Shown here one piece after another: positions 46,767-59,034 of a stretch of DNA of 64,000 nt. Numbering within the stretch: the first letter of the stretch is position 1; the number at the start of each line of letters is the position of its first letter. The position numbers were made by a program, and so were the translations under genes. The DNA is from Rhipidocladum racemiflorum. Lineage: Eukaryota > Streptophyta > Magnoliopsida > Poales > Poaceae. Under the pieces are notes generated by a model. It ran no database searches. It saw only the letters and a program-made list of their open reading frames with translations, and was not told the DNA's origin. The stretch covers positions 9,238,001 to 9,302,000 of the forward strand of contig CM070583.1 of assembly GCA_036346355.1 (NCBI GenBank). Direction: 5' to 3'.

Positions 46767-48486
46767 ATGGTGAACACCCGCGGAAACCTTGGAGGCAATG
46801 GAAGTGGTTCTCGCCCAGATGGGAACCCCAATGATGGAGCACCAGCACCGCCAGTTGATATGCAGAATTTTGAAGCTTTTCTTGCTGCTCAGACTCAGTT
46901 GATGCATGCTATGATGCAATAGATGCAGCACGTCACTGCTCAGGCCACCGCTAATCAAGTCAATCAGGGGCAACGCCAGAATACAAGACTGTCAGAGTTC
47001 ATGAGGACTCATCCACCCACTTTCTCCGGGAATGCTAACCCGTTGGAGGCCGATGACTGGTTAAGGTCAATTGAGAGGAAGCTACACATCGCTCAATGCA
47101 TGGGAAATGAGAAGGTACTCTACGCTTCTCATCAGTTGGAAGGAACAGCCGCTGAATGGTGGGAAAACTTCTGCGCTACACGGGATAACCCACAGGACAT
47201 CACCTGGGGAGAGTTTACAGCTGCATTTCGTGAGTATCATGTGCCAGAAGGAATCATGGATCTCAAGAAAGAGGAGTTCAGAGCACTGAAGCAGGGTAAT
47301 CAGCCGGTGGCCGAATACCTAAACAAGTTCACACATCTTGCACGCTACGCACCTGAAGACGTAGCGACAGATAAAGCCAGACAGTCTCGCTTCATGAAGG
47401 GACTTAACTCAGGACTGCAGGTGGGACTGATCACCCACACCTTTCCGGATTTCCAGGAGCTTGTGAATAAGGCGCTTATGAAGGGAATATGCCCGAGAGG
47501 CAATAATAAATTGTTTATTATCTTATTCCATGTTTATAATAGATGTTTATTTCTCATGCTAAAAATTGTATTAACCGGAAACGTTGATTCATGTGTGTTT
47601 AATAAACAAAAAGGTTCCTAGTAAAGCCTCTCTTTTAAACTAGCTCGTTGATTAACTGATGATCAAGGTTTCCTGATCATGAACATTGGATGTTGTTAAT
47701 AACGGGGTCACATTATTAGAAGAATGATATGATGAACACACACCCAAGTTGGTATAGCAAATTCGATCAAGTCATTAAAGTTTGTTGCTGTACTGAACAT
47801 ATACAAAATAGCTCTTTTCCTTAGACCATGAGATGATGTCAATCACTAACTCCGGAAGAGTACTTTGATGACATCAAACGTCACTCCGTAACACGGTGAC
47901 TATAAAGATGGATTTGGGTACTATGAAAGTATTAGTTGAGGCTCATGCATCAAGAGTGGGATTTGTCCATCCAGATGACGGAGAGATATACTCTGGGCCC
48001 TCTCGGTGATATCACATTGACATCGCTTGCAAGCACGTGACTAGGTCACAAGAATGTCATATCACGGAACGAGTAAAGAGTACATGTCGGTAACGGGATC
48101 GAACTAGGTATAGTTGATACCAATGATCGGATCCCGGATAAGTAATATATCGCGAGACAAAAGGAATTGGTTATGTTGTTTTTGGTTCACACGATCACTA
48201 GTTCATCGTTGAGTAAGTGGGAGTCATTATGGATCTCCAGATCCCGCTGATGATTATTGATCAGAGAGGTGTCTTGATCATGTCCATTTTATTCACGAAC
48301 CGTAGGGTGACACACTTAAGGTTCATCGACGCTTTTGAGTGGATACGGAACACCGGAGAAAAGTTTGGACAGCATCGGAATAGTTTCGGGATATCGGAAT
48401 AGTTCAAGGGGGTATGTGTTAATTTTTGTTAATTAAAAGAATTAACAAATATTAAAATAACAGAAATAAAATTGTTTATTTATTTA

Positions 48487-48581
48487 ATGGAGAGTCCATT
48501 CACATGGAGAGAATGGAGAGTCCATTCACATGGAGAGAATGGAGAGTCTATTCACATGGAGAGAGTGGAGAGTCCACTCAC
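48487..48581 (+). repeat. 26-bp tandem repeat upstream of the H TATA box
   Basis: Three full units starting at 48487, 48513 and 48539 plus a partial unit at 48565 (core ggagagtccattcacatgga). It ends about 3 bp before the TATA element, a position typical of U3 enhancer repeats. Confidence 0.85.
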
Positions 48582-48583
48582 TC

Positions 48584-48592
48584 CTATAAAAG
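48584..48592 (+). promoter_or_regulatory. TATA box of solo LTR H
   Basis: ctataaaag, a strong plant TATA match, followed by a purine-rich then pyrimidine-rich leader. Transcription would start about 48615-48625. Confidence 0.65.
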
Positions 48593-49530
48593 GGAGGGTG
48601 GAGCTCCTCTCTCAGGAACTAATCTCCATAACCCTTTGGTTGGTCTTTTCTCCCTCCTCCTGCTGTTCCACCTTTCAAGCAATAGCTTAAGCAAAGCGCT
48701 GCTGAAATAGTTTCTCCACCACCACCACTAAGTCGTAGTGTTGTTGGAGTTTCCCGTGGATCCTCTACTTCCGCTGCCCCGCTGGATCGAGGGATTGGAG
48801 GTCGTCGTTGTTCTGTACGTGTGACCAAGTACGGAGGCGCTGCCGTTTGTGGCGCTCATCTTCGCGAATTTGAAGTCGGGCGTGTACCTCTACTTCAACC
48901 ACGTTTGTTTGCGGGAACGTTATTCCCGCTTTTGGTCTACGAGGGTGAGTCCTTCTGAAACCGTTTGCATGCATCTCCTAGATATGATCTTGGTGTTTGG
49001 TTGCATTCGTAGGAAAATTTTTTGTTTTCCATGCTTAGAACCCATCAGCTTATTCTTGAGGACAAGCGTAAGGAACTGGATGAGAACAGGAAGCGCAGGA
49101 TGCAGCAGCAGGGATCGCGTCAGGGAGCGCAGCAACGCTTGAGGGTTGCGCCAAATCAGTTTTTCAGATTCCAGCCGCAGAATGCTACAAGGACACCATC
49201 ACCAGCACCAAGAACTGTCAATCAGAGCTATCAGACCCCAGCACCAGCCAGAAACGCCACTTCAGGCAATCAACAGGGGACAGTGAGACGCTGCTACAAC
49301 TGCAACGAGCCAGGACACTTTGCCAACAGTTGCCCTAAGAAGACAGCAGGAGTGACCCCAGTTCGCTTCAATCTGGGATCCACACCAGCTAGGACGCCAG
49401 CACCAGGAGCAAATCGAGGGACAGCACAACCAGGAGCAACACCCCAGACCGTGGTGAGAGGCCGAGTCAACCATGTCACCGCAGATGCACTTCAGAATGC
49501 CACGGACGTCGTACTGGGTAAGTTACTTGT

Positions 49531-52500
49531 CAACTCGCTGCACCTTGATTTTGTTTGATTCTGGAGCTTCGCATTCGTTTGTTTCTCAAGGCTTTGCTGC
49601 TAAAAATAATTTGAAGATTGCAAGACTTAAATGCATGCTTTTAGTTCAAACCCCTGGTTCCGAACTCCGAACTAAAGTAGGATGTTCTGGGGTGAGAATA
49701 TTAATAGATGGGATAGAGTTCCTAGCGAACCTTATTATTTTGGAAACCCAGACCTTAGATGTTATTTTGGGAATGGATTGGTTATCCAAACACAAGGCCG
49801 TATTGGATTGTGGTCGAAGGATTATCTCAGTTGAGAGCCCGTGTGGAAGAAAAGTGGAATTCCAAGCTACCGCCGTTAGAGATGGACAGTTGATGGTTAA
49901 CAGTGCCAAGGCAATCAGCATAGGAGATGTCTCAGTAGTAAATGAGTACCCAGATGTTTTTCCTGAAGATCTACCTGGTATGCCGCCAGATAGAGACATA
50001 GAGTTTGTGATAGAGCTTGTACCTGGTACAGCGCCAATAGCAAAGAGACCATATCGGATGTCCACCGAAGAATTGGTAGAGATGAAGAAGCAGCTTGAAG
50101 AGTTAATGGAGAAAGGATTCATCAGACCGAGTTCGTCGCCGTGGGGAGTGCCAAACTGTTTGTCAAGAAGAAGGACGGGAGTTTCAGGATGTGCATTGAC
50201 TACCGTGCACTCAACGAAGTCACTGTGAAGAATAAGTACCCGCTACCCAGGATCGATAATCTGTTTGATGAGCTAAAAGGAGCCGGAGTTTTCTCCAAGA
50301 TTGATCTTAGATCGGGATACCATCAGTTGAAAATCCGATCAGAGGATATTCTGAAGACCGCATTTTCGTCAAGATATGGACATTACGAGTTTACAGTTAT
50401 GTCCTTTGGTCTAACGAATGCGCCAGCATATTTCATGAATATGATGAATAACATGTTCATGGAATACTTGGACAAGTTTGTTGTTGTGTTCATAGATGAT
50501 ATCCTAATCTACTCCAAGACAGAGGATGAACATGCAGAGCACTTGAGGCAAGTTTTGGAAAAGCTGAGGGAACAGCAACTCTTCGCCAAGTTCAGTAAGT
50601 GTGATTTTTGGAAAGACAAGGTGGAATTCCTCGGACATGTAATGACCGCGGAAGGTGTCGCCGTAGATCCAAGCAAGGTAGAAGCTGTGTTACATTGGGA
50701 GCAGCCGAAGACCGTGACCCAGATTCATAGTTTCCTTGGAATGGCGGGTTACTACCGCCGTTTCATTGAAGGCTTTTCGACAATTGCGAAACCTCTTACG
50801 CAATTGCTGAAAAAGGAGAAGAAGTTTGCATGGACGCCGGAGTGCGAAAAAGGTTTCCAAGAGTTGAAGAGACGATTGACATCAGCCCCGGTGTTGGTTT
50901 TACCGGATGTTAATCAGAGCTTCGATATCTATTGTGATGCATCGCGTCAAGGACTTGGATGTGTGCTGATGCAGAACGGAAAGATCGTCGCTTATGCATC
51001 AAGGTAGTTGAGGCCACATGAGGAGAATTATCCGACACATGACCTAGAACTAGCTGCCGTAGTGCATGCTTTGAAGTTATGGCGTCACTATTTGATTGGA
51101 AACAGATGTAAAGTATACACGGACCATAAGACACTTAAGTACATCTTCACCCAATCAGACCTGAACATGAGGCAGAGGAGATGGTTAGAGTTGATTAAGG
51201 ATTATAATGTGGGAATCCAGTACCATCCCGGAAATACCAACGTAGTTGCCGATGCCCTGAGTCGGAAAAGCCATACAGTGAACATGTTGCTAGCCACAAG
51301 TCAGGATGAGCTATGTGAGGATTTCCAGAGAATGCAGATTGAAATCGTACCAGAAGGATTCTTGTCCGCATTGGAAGTGAAGCCTACCATGGAGGATCAG
51401 ATCCGAGAAGGACAGAAAGATGATGACAAGATCCGCAGGATTAAGTCCAAAATGGATGAAGGCAAGGCAGAGGACTTCAAGTTGGATGAGCAAGGCACGT
51501 TATGGATGAAGGATCGCATTTGTGTGCCGAACAAGAAGGAACTGAAGCAACTGATTCTAGAATAAGCCCATGACTCCAAGTATTCAATTCATCCTGGAAG
51601 TGCCAAGATGTATCAGGATTTGGAGAGATTCTGGTGGCCGAGCATGAAGCGTGAAGTTGCCGAGCATGTTGCGTTGTGCGACATATGTCAGAGAGTCAAG
51701 GCAATGCATCATAGACCAGCAGGATTGCTACAGCCGTTGAAGATACCTGAATGGAAATGGGAGGAAATCGGAATGGACTTCATTACCGGTTTGCCGAAAA
51801 CTCAAGGAGGATATGATTCCATATGGGTTATAGTGGACCGCTTGACTAAGGTCGCTCATTTTATCCCCGTGAAGACAACCTATTCGGGAGATAAATTAGC
51901 GGAGTTGTATATGACCAAGATCGTTTGTTTGCATGGAGTGCCGAAGAAGATTGTATCGGACAGAGGTACCCAGTTTACCTCAAGATTCTGGAATAAACTG
52001 CATGAAGCAATGGGAACCCGTTTGAACTTTAGCACAGCTTATCATCCGCAGACGGATGGACAGACAGAAAGAGTTAATCAGATTCTGGAGGACATGCTAC
52101 GAGCTTGTGCATTGGCTTATGCTACCTCTTGGGATAAAAGTCTGCCGTACGCCGAGTTCAGCTACAATAATAGCTACCAAGCAAGTTTGCAAATGTCACC
52201 ATTTGAAGCATTGTATGGTCGACCCTATCGAACACCGTTCAACTGGAATGAGACAGGTGAAAGCCGTGTCTTTGGGCCGGATATTCTTCAAGAAGCCGAA
52301 GAACAGATTGCCATGATCAGGGAGAGATTGAAAATAGCCCAATCGCGACAAAAGAGTTATGCTGACAACCGTCGCCGAGACCTGAGTTTTGAACCGGAAG
52401 ATTTCGTGTATCTCAGAGTTACACCGCTAAGGGGAGTTAGTAGATTCCATGCCAAAGGAAAACTCGCGCCGAGATATGTTGGACCATTCAAGGTTCTCAC

Positions 52501-52812
52501 CCGCAAAGGTGAAGTTGCATACCAGGTGGAGTTGCCGCAATCACTAGCAGGAGTGCATGACGTGTTTCACGTGTCCCAGTTGAAGAAGTGTCTCCGAGTA
52601 CCTGAGGAGCAGACACCGCTAGAGTCAATTGAGCTGCAAGAAGATCTGACTTACAAGGAGCACCCCGTGAAGATTCTGGACACCATGGATCGAGAAACGA
52701 GAAACAAGTCAACCCGTTTCTGCAGAGTTCAATGGAGCAACCATGCAGAGAGTGAAGCAACCTGGGAGCGCGAAGAGGATTTGAAGAAAGAGTTTCCGAA
52801 TCTATTTCTTTA
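49531..52812 (+). pseudogene. pol: pol (element B): protease, RT, RNase H, integrase, chromodomain-like tail
   Basis: Protease LFDSGASHSF (about 49555), RT (KIDLRSGYHQ, catalytic FIDDILIYS near 50495), RNase H (YCDASRQG, YTDHKT), integrase (HPGSAKMYQ, CDICQ, GMDFITGLPKTQGG, SDRGTQF, HPQTDGQTERVN) and the C-terminal tail (STRFCRVQWSNHAES). It ends at 52812 with TAG at 52811-52813. Lesions are a 1-nt deletion near 50152, TAG 51005-51007 where A has CAG, TAA 51563-51565 for GAA, and a 3-nt deletion near 51620. From 51608 onward 400 codons are open. Confidence 0.93.
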
Positions 52813-52845
52813 GAAAGCCCTGAATCTCGGGGACGAGATTCTGTT

Positions 52846-52857
52846 AAGGGGGGGAGG
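52846..52857 (+). other. Polypurine tract, element B
   Basis: aagggggggagg two bases before the 3' LTR. Confidence 0.88.
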
Positions 52858-53238
52858 TTTGTAACACCCCAAAATTTTGCATTTCTTGAAATCATGTGTG
52901 ATTTGGCACTTTGGTGAATTTTTGGATTTTTCTGGAATTTATTTGGATTTATTTGGAATTTATTTGAATTTATACCATTTTGAAATAATTAAAGAATTTA
53001 ACTTTGCAAATAAATTTTTTTTGGAAATATTTTATTTGAGTCCAAAATGCCCCAAAATATTTTCCAGAATTTTTCTGGAATTTTTCTGAGTCTTTTGCTA
53101 TTTTTAATGAATTAAATGAATTTCTAAGAATTTAATTGGATTATTTAATCGAGTGGGTTTTACTGTTCAACCGACCGAGCCCGAACCCGAGTCAGACTCG
53201 AGTCCGACCCGAGCCAGAACCGAACCCTAACCGCGTGA

Positions 53239-54116
53239 CCGTTGGATATCGGTCCAACGGCCACGATTGAGCCACGTCACCCGAGCCCGAGTCCGACCGA
53301 GCCAGCCAGCTCGCCCGAGCCAGACCCGAGCCCAAACCCTCGCACCGTTGGATCTTGATCCAACGGCTGACGTTGAGCCACGTCACCCAATCCGAATCCA
53401 ACTCGGATTCCGCCGCCGCAACGGAGTAGGCCTCGGTTTCCGCGCGTTTCACGGACGCCGAGGGCCCTATTTAATGCGCCGCCACCGCTGCCGTGTCGCC
53501 GATTTCCGTGCGCACCCGTAGCCCTAGGTCACGTCGCCCGAGTCGCCGTGGTTGCACCGCAATCGCTCACCGGAGTTGGAGGAGCGTTCCGCCGCGTTCA
53601 ACCGCAGTTTCCACCGCCGTCCGTCGTCCTCCGCCGCCGTTGAGCCCAGATCCGGAACCGCAAGGTCAAGCCGCGCCAGAGGAGACACTTCACTTCGCCG
53701 GAGGAGCCCTGCAACGCCGTTGCCGTGGTCGTCGTCCCCCGCGCCGGTGAACCAGCCCCGCCGCAAGCCATCGCCGGACTTCGAGCTCCACCAGCCGTCC
53801 GATCCAGATCCAAGGGTCCAGATCGCGCCACGTCACACCCTGGTGAGATCCCACGTGCAATCCTTTAGATCTAATCTCAACCGTTGGATCTAGATCCAAC
53901 GGCTTAGATTGTGCCACGTAACTTTGAACCGCACAAAGATGCTAGATCCATTCTCAGCCGTTAGATTTAGATCGAACGGCTAGGGTTAGCCGTGTTGTTT
54001 GCGTTAGATTGGATCTTGACCGTCCGATCAAGATCGAACGGTCCAGATCTGCGGAGTTGTTTTCCAACACGTTAAGCAAGGTCCGATCTGGGCCGTTGAT
54101 TTTTAAATCAACGGCC
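53239..54116. promoter_or_regulatory. Palindromic AACGG array in B 3' LTR
   Basis: Palindromes at 53239-53260 (8-bp arms), 53345-53366 (10-bp arms, deleted from the 5' LTR), 53881-53902 (perfect 22 bp) and 54091-54116 (12-bp arms). Same sequence logic as in the 5' LTR. Confidence 0.45.
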
Positions 54117-54243
54117 GAGATCACGCCACGTGGCCGGGAGGTCGACTGTCGCGGTCAGCGCCCGCGCGTGGGTGCGTGTCTCTGACACACGGGGCCCGCG
54201 TGTCAGTGGGGCCCACTCGTCAGCGACCCAGCCAAGTGCACCA

Positions 54244-54323
54244 TGACGTCACCGCTAACGTCACGGTGGGGCCCAGCTGTCAGCCGTCCTCAGCCGTGCG
54301 TGATGACGTCACTGCTGACGTCA
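54244..54323. promoter_or_regulatory. Paired TGACGTCA bZIP-type sites in B 3' LTR
   Basis: TGACGTCA 54244-54251 with TAACGTCA 54256-54263, and TGACGTCA 54304-54311 with TGACGTCA 54316-54323. The 12-bp spacing is kept in both pairs, although one half-site per LTR is mutated in a different pair. Confidence 0.45.
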
Positions 54324-54845
54324 TCCGAGGGGCCCACCAGTCAGTGAGACACGTGAGCCGTGGACCGTGTCCACGATGGACCGAGCCCAATCGTGCGCCA
54401 GGTCCATGGACCCGAGACGACGTGGCGGCTCCTGATTGGTCCACGTGTCATGCTGACGCAATAAAGGAATTTTCGAAAAAGAAAATGATTTATTAATTCG
54501 ATTTATTGATTTCAGATTTTGTTTCAAACTTCAAATGCTTATAACTTTTGCATTTTAACTCCGATTTGAGTGATTCAAATTTCTAAATTTGTATAAAATT
54601 ATGATCTATCTAATGATGAATTTTATTTCATTTTTGGACTAAAGTTTTTCTCTGTAATATTATTTAATTGATTATTAAAACTTTAAATGCTTGTATCTTT
54701 TGCATTTAAACTCTGAATTTGACGATTCCAGTTTCTAAAAATTTATAAAATTATGTTCTCTCTGTTTATGAACTTTATTTGGATGTTTGGACACTTTTTG
54801 TCTACTGTTTATTTATTAATTACTGTTTGCACGCTTTACGAGTAG

Positions 54846-54926
54846 ACGTTGAAGTGCCGGATGGATTCGAAGGAGAGGTGTTGACCTAGGAGCCAGCTCA
54901 GGACCAAGAACAAGTACTGTTTGAAG
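54846..54926 (+). other. LTR exon-like block 2 (B, 3' LTR), one stop
   Basis: 81 nt with the same acceptor and GC donor. A TAG replaces the CAG of the 5' LTR copy (C to T), so this copy could not encode the full tail. Confidence 0.4.
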
Positions 54927-56122
54927 GCAAGTTGTGCTTTGACCATGTTGATCCCATTTTGAAACCTATTTTGATTCAAATTGTTGCATGCTAGTTTAAA
55001 TTAGAAAATGCTTTACTTAATTATGGGAAATTAGATAAATGCCAAATTGTTGTATGACACCTTGGTTAATTATATATATGTGCCATGACCCCTTATCACC
55101 CTAGTTGTGGTTTACTAGTTGGACATTATTAAATTGCCAACATGGGATTTTAGACCGTTGTAGTATACTGCTTAGACCTGCTACGTGCTCATGACATGAT
55201 TTGGACAATCAAATGTTAATATTGACTTAATGATATATGGAACCTGTTTTGGAAAGGTATCATGTGATGTTGTTGGCACGTGGTGCATGGTAATCAACTG
55301 GGTTTTGATAAATAGCTTTTGACCGGGGCATGTGGCAAGAATGATCAGGGTGGGCCAGTTGTGGCACCGAGAATGTTGGTTTGGTTCTTCGGGTGGTCTT
55401 GCCCTGGTCACCCTAAGGACTTAACCTTGCAAGCCTTTGAACTGGGTCAAACGTGCAACCACATGTCTGTTATGGGACGTACCTAGTTGAATAAGTTGCT
55501 AATAATGTACCTGTGGGACCTCAGGATGTCAACTACACCTTTTGTGTAGTTGTACGGGGGAGCGTACCAGGGCTGCGGCCAGGTACCCATCTAACGGTTT
55601 GTTTGGCCTAAACTTCGCCTTAGCTAAGGGAAGGGTTAGTGTGCAACAACCGGGGAGGACCACTTGTGCTGTTAGAGGTTTCCGAAAGGCTTTGTTACGG
55701 ACACTCGCCCTTGTGGTGTTTGATTGTATCTTGTGGGTAAAGTGCATAACCTATGCAGAGTGTAAAATCTATTCGAATAGCCGTGTCCACGGTATTGGAC
55801 ATCGCTCGGGAATTACAGTCAAGGGTTAGACTTTCTTGAAAATAACTTGGACTTGAAGGGTTGGGTTTGGTTTAATAATGATGTTGATGGAAATGTGGAT
55901 TAGAATCGGGAAAGATGTTTATTAAACTCCTGGAAAAGATATTGATCTTGTACTTGTTTCTTCTGCTTTCGAATCTACTTATGATACTTGTTAAATGCTC
56001 TTTAATGCAAATATACCTTGAGCCACTCCTTTGTATTAAGCCATGCATGTAGTATATTAGTTGCATTCTGTGCATGACTTGCTGAGTACCAAGTACTCAC
56101 CCTTGCCACAATACAACACCAG

Positions 56123-56181
56123 TTGAAGAGGAGTCTACACCAGCTTTGGAGGAGGAGCTTCCAGAGGAACCGTCTACTTAG
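56123..56181 (+). other. LTR exon-like block 3 (B, 3' LTR)
   Basis: 59 nt, same length, acceptor and stop (TAG 56179-56181) as in the 5' LTR, with an acidic reading in phase 1. Confidence 0.42.
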
Positions 56182-56472
56182 GGAGCGAGCCCAGTCAGTT
56201 GCCTGTGGTATACTAGATGGCTCCACGAAGTTATCTTATTTTCTGCTGTTATTATTTCTCTTTTAATAAGTTTCGCCCTGCGTGGCGTATATTTGTAACT
56301 TGACCTTAAGGTCAAGCAACCAGTTTGATTATCTAATTAAAGTACTTTATTAGTATCGAGTGGTATGATTGTGATATTTACCAATGTTGAGACTTTGTGC
56401 ACTAGCGCGTTCCTGGACTAGTGCTGAATACACAGAGGGTCCGGATTTGCAAATTCGGGTCCCGACAGCAAC

Positions 56473-57480
56473 CATTGCTCCATTGCCGACGCGAATTTCC
56501 AACTCGCCAATCTTGCAATCTCTAGTCCTTCTTAACCCCTGCAACGATTTGCAAATATGAATCATTGATCCGGTATCAAATACCCAAGACTCGGTAGGGC
56601 AAGTTGCAAGATTAACTTCTATAACATTAATACCTGAAGTAGAAGGAACCTTTCCTTTCTTTTTGTCTTCCAGGTACTTTGGACAGTTTCTCTTCCAGTG
56701 CCCACTACCCTTGCAGTAGTGACATTTATCAGAAGCATTAGGGTCAACCTTTGGCCTTTCTTTAGGCTTTGATTTTGGGTCTTGGATCTTATCCTCACCA
56801 TAACTTGTAGCCTTGCGCTTCCCTTTCTTATCCTTTTGAATCATCATCACATGATTTGTGCCTTTCTTTATGCTCTCTTCCGCAGTTTTGAGCATCCCAT
56901 GCAGTTCGGTCAGATTCTTTTCCAAGCTGTTCATATGAAAATTCAAAATGAATGGCTCAAAGCTCATAGGGAGCGACTGAAGAATCACATCTGTGGCCAA
57001 CTCATTCTGCAAGGGAAAACCGAGCTTCTCCAAGCTCTCAATGTAACCAATCAGCTTGATTACATGAGGGCTAACAGGAGCACCCTCAGCCAGCTTGCAT
57101 GCAAACAATGCTTTAGATATCGAATATCTTTCAGCCCTTGCTTGGTTCTCAAACATGCCCTTGAGACCTACAATCATAGTGTAGGCATCGGCGTGCTCAT
57201 ATTGCTTTTGGAGCTCAGAGTTCATCGTGGCAAGCATGAGACAACTCACGTCTAGGGCATCGATAGTGTGCTTCTCATAAGCACGCTTATCAGTTGTGGA
57301 TGCATTTTCAGGCAATTCATCAGGATATGGACCGTCTAGAACATATTCCTTCTTTTCGGCCTTGAGAATAATTCTCAAGTTACGATACCAATCCATAAAA
57401 TTCGTCCCAGAGAGTTTTTCCCTCTCCAGAATCGATCGCAAGTTAAAACCAGTGTTTGCATTAACAGCGTTTGGTGCCAT
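56473..57480 (-). pseudogene. gag: gag and protease N-terminal part (element D)
   Basis: Minus strand, ATG at 57480 (MAPNAVNANTGFNL). A long uninterrupted frame contains the Copia gag core (NFMDWYRNLRIILKAEKKEY, LDVSCLMLATMNSELQKQYE, RAERYSISKALFACKL, LEKLGFPLQNELATDVILQS, LHGMLKTAEESIKKG). A zinc knuckle CHYCKGSGHWKRNC lies near 56710 and the protease active site WVFDTGS near 56575. It stays open up to the B insertion (GNGAMVAV) and continues at 41941. This is the best-preserved coding stretch of D. Confidence 0.93.
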
Positions 57481-58852
57481 CTACAACATAAATAAGCAAA
57501 GTTTCGGCACTATGTTCATGTTAATCTCTTATTAAACAATTTCAATAAAAGATGCTTCCATTAAGATCACTTTCCCTCTTGTAATCTCCATGGAACAAGA
57601 TCCATGGTCACTGCGGTTCGGGTAAGGACTTGTCAATACCACTTGAACCCGTGACATAGGTAGGCAACACCTTGCCAATCACATCGTATATGACTCTTGC
57701 TTTGTTGGGGTGGCATCGTATGCCCCGGCGCCCAACACTGATGCCCCGAAGTCCCAAATCCTATTTGGATGACTCCGTTAAGCAAACCAATACTATGCTT
57801 GTGAGTGCACGGGTTAGGCTACACTCACTCTATTGTACAAGTAAGAGGGTGGCGTTCCTGACTTGTCAAGACCTTATCCACCAACGTACAAGACAATAGA
57901 CGCAGCTATTGAAAAAGGACATCTTACTCTTAATTTTTTGAGGGAAACTATTCAATCAGGTTAACATATTCACCACATATGACGTGAAAGAATAGCAATG
58001 CAAGGTAAAACATCACAGGCAATCAGATTAGACTGTGAACAAGTATAGCCCATGACGTGGCGATCTCCATCTTCCACGACCAACCTTGCACAGCCGGGCC
58101 ATCTGGATTGAAGCCTCCAAGAACATGTACTAAACTACTACATCTAGCAGCTAGTAGCAAAATTATATGTGGATTCAAGGCATCACATGCCGGCACGCAG
58201 GCCGTTATACAATAATAGGACAGCCCACAGCTGCAATTAACCACGACACGCAGGCCATGAAATATACAATCATGCATCATATACACAAGGGTCCATACTG
58301 TTCACAACATACCCTGCAAAAACAAGTTAGGCGCTGGATCGATTCTAGCGCGCGGGAAGTGAACAAGTTTTAATTTATGGACGCTATGCTGACTATCACG
58401 GTGGTCCCGCTAGCCGGTTAGCGGGTGAGGTTCGAAGGGGCAGCGCCCCTCGCGGGTGCGGGCAGCGCCCGTAGAAAATTTTCGGGGTACATAGATCGCA
58501 TCTATAAAAACGCTATGGAAATTCAATCGGATTGATCTCATCAAGCCGATTCCGAGCCATCAGAATGCCTCAGTTTCCATAGGGTCCCCTTGAGAGGGCG
58601 GCGAACACACCGATCTCGATCTGTTGGCTCGATCTATTCGGCGCTTGCTACTACCCCGATGGTGTTACCAGCCGGTAGAGGTAATACATGGCACGAATCT
58701 GAAATGAGCACGAACTAATCTTTTTGATCGTGTAGAGCCACCAACTCATACCTCATACTTCCCCGAAACCGATTGATCTAATCAACCCGTGATAAAACAC
58801 AACAGCACATCAACATGTGCGCGCGATCCAGATCCAAAACTACTCATAACCT
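57481..58852 (-). other. Element D leader (untranslated), with structured segment
   Basis: 1.37 kb between primer site and gag, unusually long, without a convincing ORF. At 58406-58425 lies a perfect 7-bp hairpin (cccgcta/tagcggg). It is followed by two self-complementary GC stems, ggggcagcgcccc (58437-58449) and gggcagcgccc (58460-58470). Such clusters in a leader suit dimerisation or packaging signals, but that is inference. Confidence 0.6.
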
Positions 58853-58865
58853 GGCTCTGATACCA
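58853..58865 (-). other. Primer-binding site, element D
   Basis: Minus-strand TGGTATCAGAGCC, one base from the 5' LTR end; initiator tRNA-Met type. Confidence 0.94.
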
Positions 58866-59034
58866 CTGTTGGGGGCACGGTTAGGCTACGCGAGCATAAA
58901 ATCAAAGATTTCTACCGTGAACACCCAAGAGCACATGCAAGTAAAGGATCACAGATCGTTACCCTTGACGCACAGATGCAGCGGAAGCAGATTCACGCGC
59001 GTTGAAGATGCAGTCGATCACCTCCCAATCGGCA

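Larger units (their letters stand above)
47479..49047 (+). mobile_element. Element H: solo Copia LTR (1569 bp) inside B gag
   Basis: TGAAGGGAATATGCCC...CCCATCA with TSD gctta (47474-47478 and 49048-49052). The start resembles Angela/BARE-type Copia LTRs of grasses. No primer site or coding sequence follows, so it is a solo LTR. It is not the same family as element D, whose LTR shares only the first 16 bp or so. Confidence 0.9.
46767..49530 (+). pseudogene. gag: gag (element B), interrupted by solo LTR H
   Basis: Starts MVNTRGNLGGNGSGSR, then PVDMQNFEAFLAAQTQLM, the gag domain (FSGNANPLEADDWL, GTAAEWWENFCATRDN, EYLNKFTHLARYAPEDV) and zinc knuckle CYNCNEPGHFANSC (about 49291). TAG at 46920-46922 interrupts a Met/Gln-rich run. 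After 47478 a Copia solo LTR splits the frame. Removing it and one gctta copy restores ALILEDKRKEL in phase. A frameshift near 49533 disconnects gag from protease. Confidence 0.9.
41947..56467 (+). mobile_element. Element B: Tekay/Del-type chromovirus nested in Copia D
   Basis: TSD gcaac (41942-41946 and 56468-56472), LTRs TGTAACACCC...CCCGACA of 3.57 and 3.61 kb that look very similar by eye. A tRNA-Met primer site, pre-gag accessory ORF, gag-pol with chromodomain-like tail, and polypurine tract are present. Gag is interrupted by solo Copia LTR H. B is the most complete Tekay copy here and is the reference I used for A and C. Several stops and at least two 1-nt deletions inactivate it. Confidence 0.94.
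52860..56467 (+). repeat. Element B 3' LTR (3608 bp)
   Basis: TGTAAC...CCCGACA followed by TSD gcaac. Scattered substitutions relative to the 5' LTR and about 40 bp extra at 53341-53385. It contains the CTCTGCAGAG-type block near 55731-55800. Confidence 0.94.

Noticed and set aside
53552..53893. 113-codon open frame in the GC-rich part of B's 3' LTR, a candidate first exon for the LTR ORF
   Set aside because: It starts at a non-ATG codon, and its frame does not reach the nearby donor (53842) in phase 1 as blocks 2 and 3 require. I leave the first exon unassigned.
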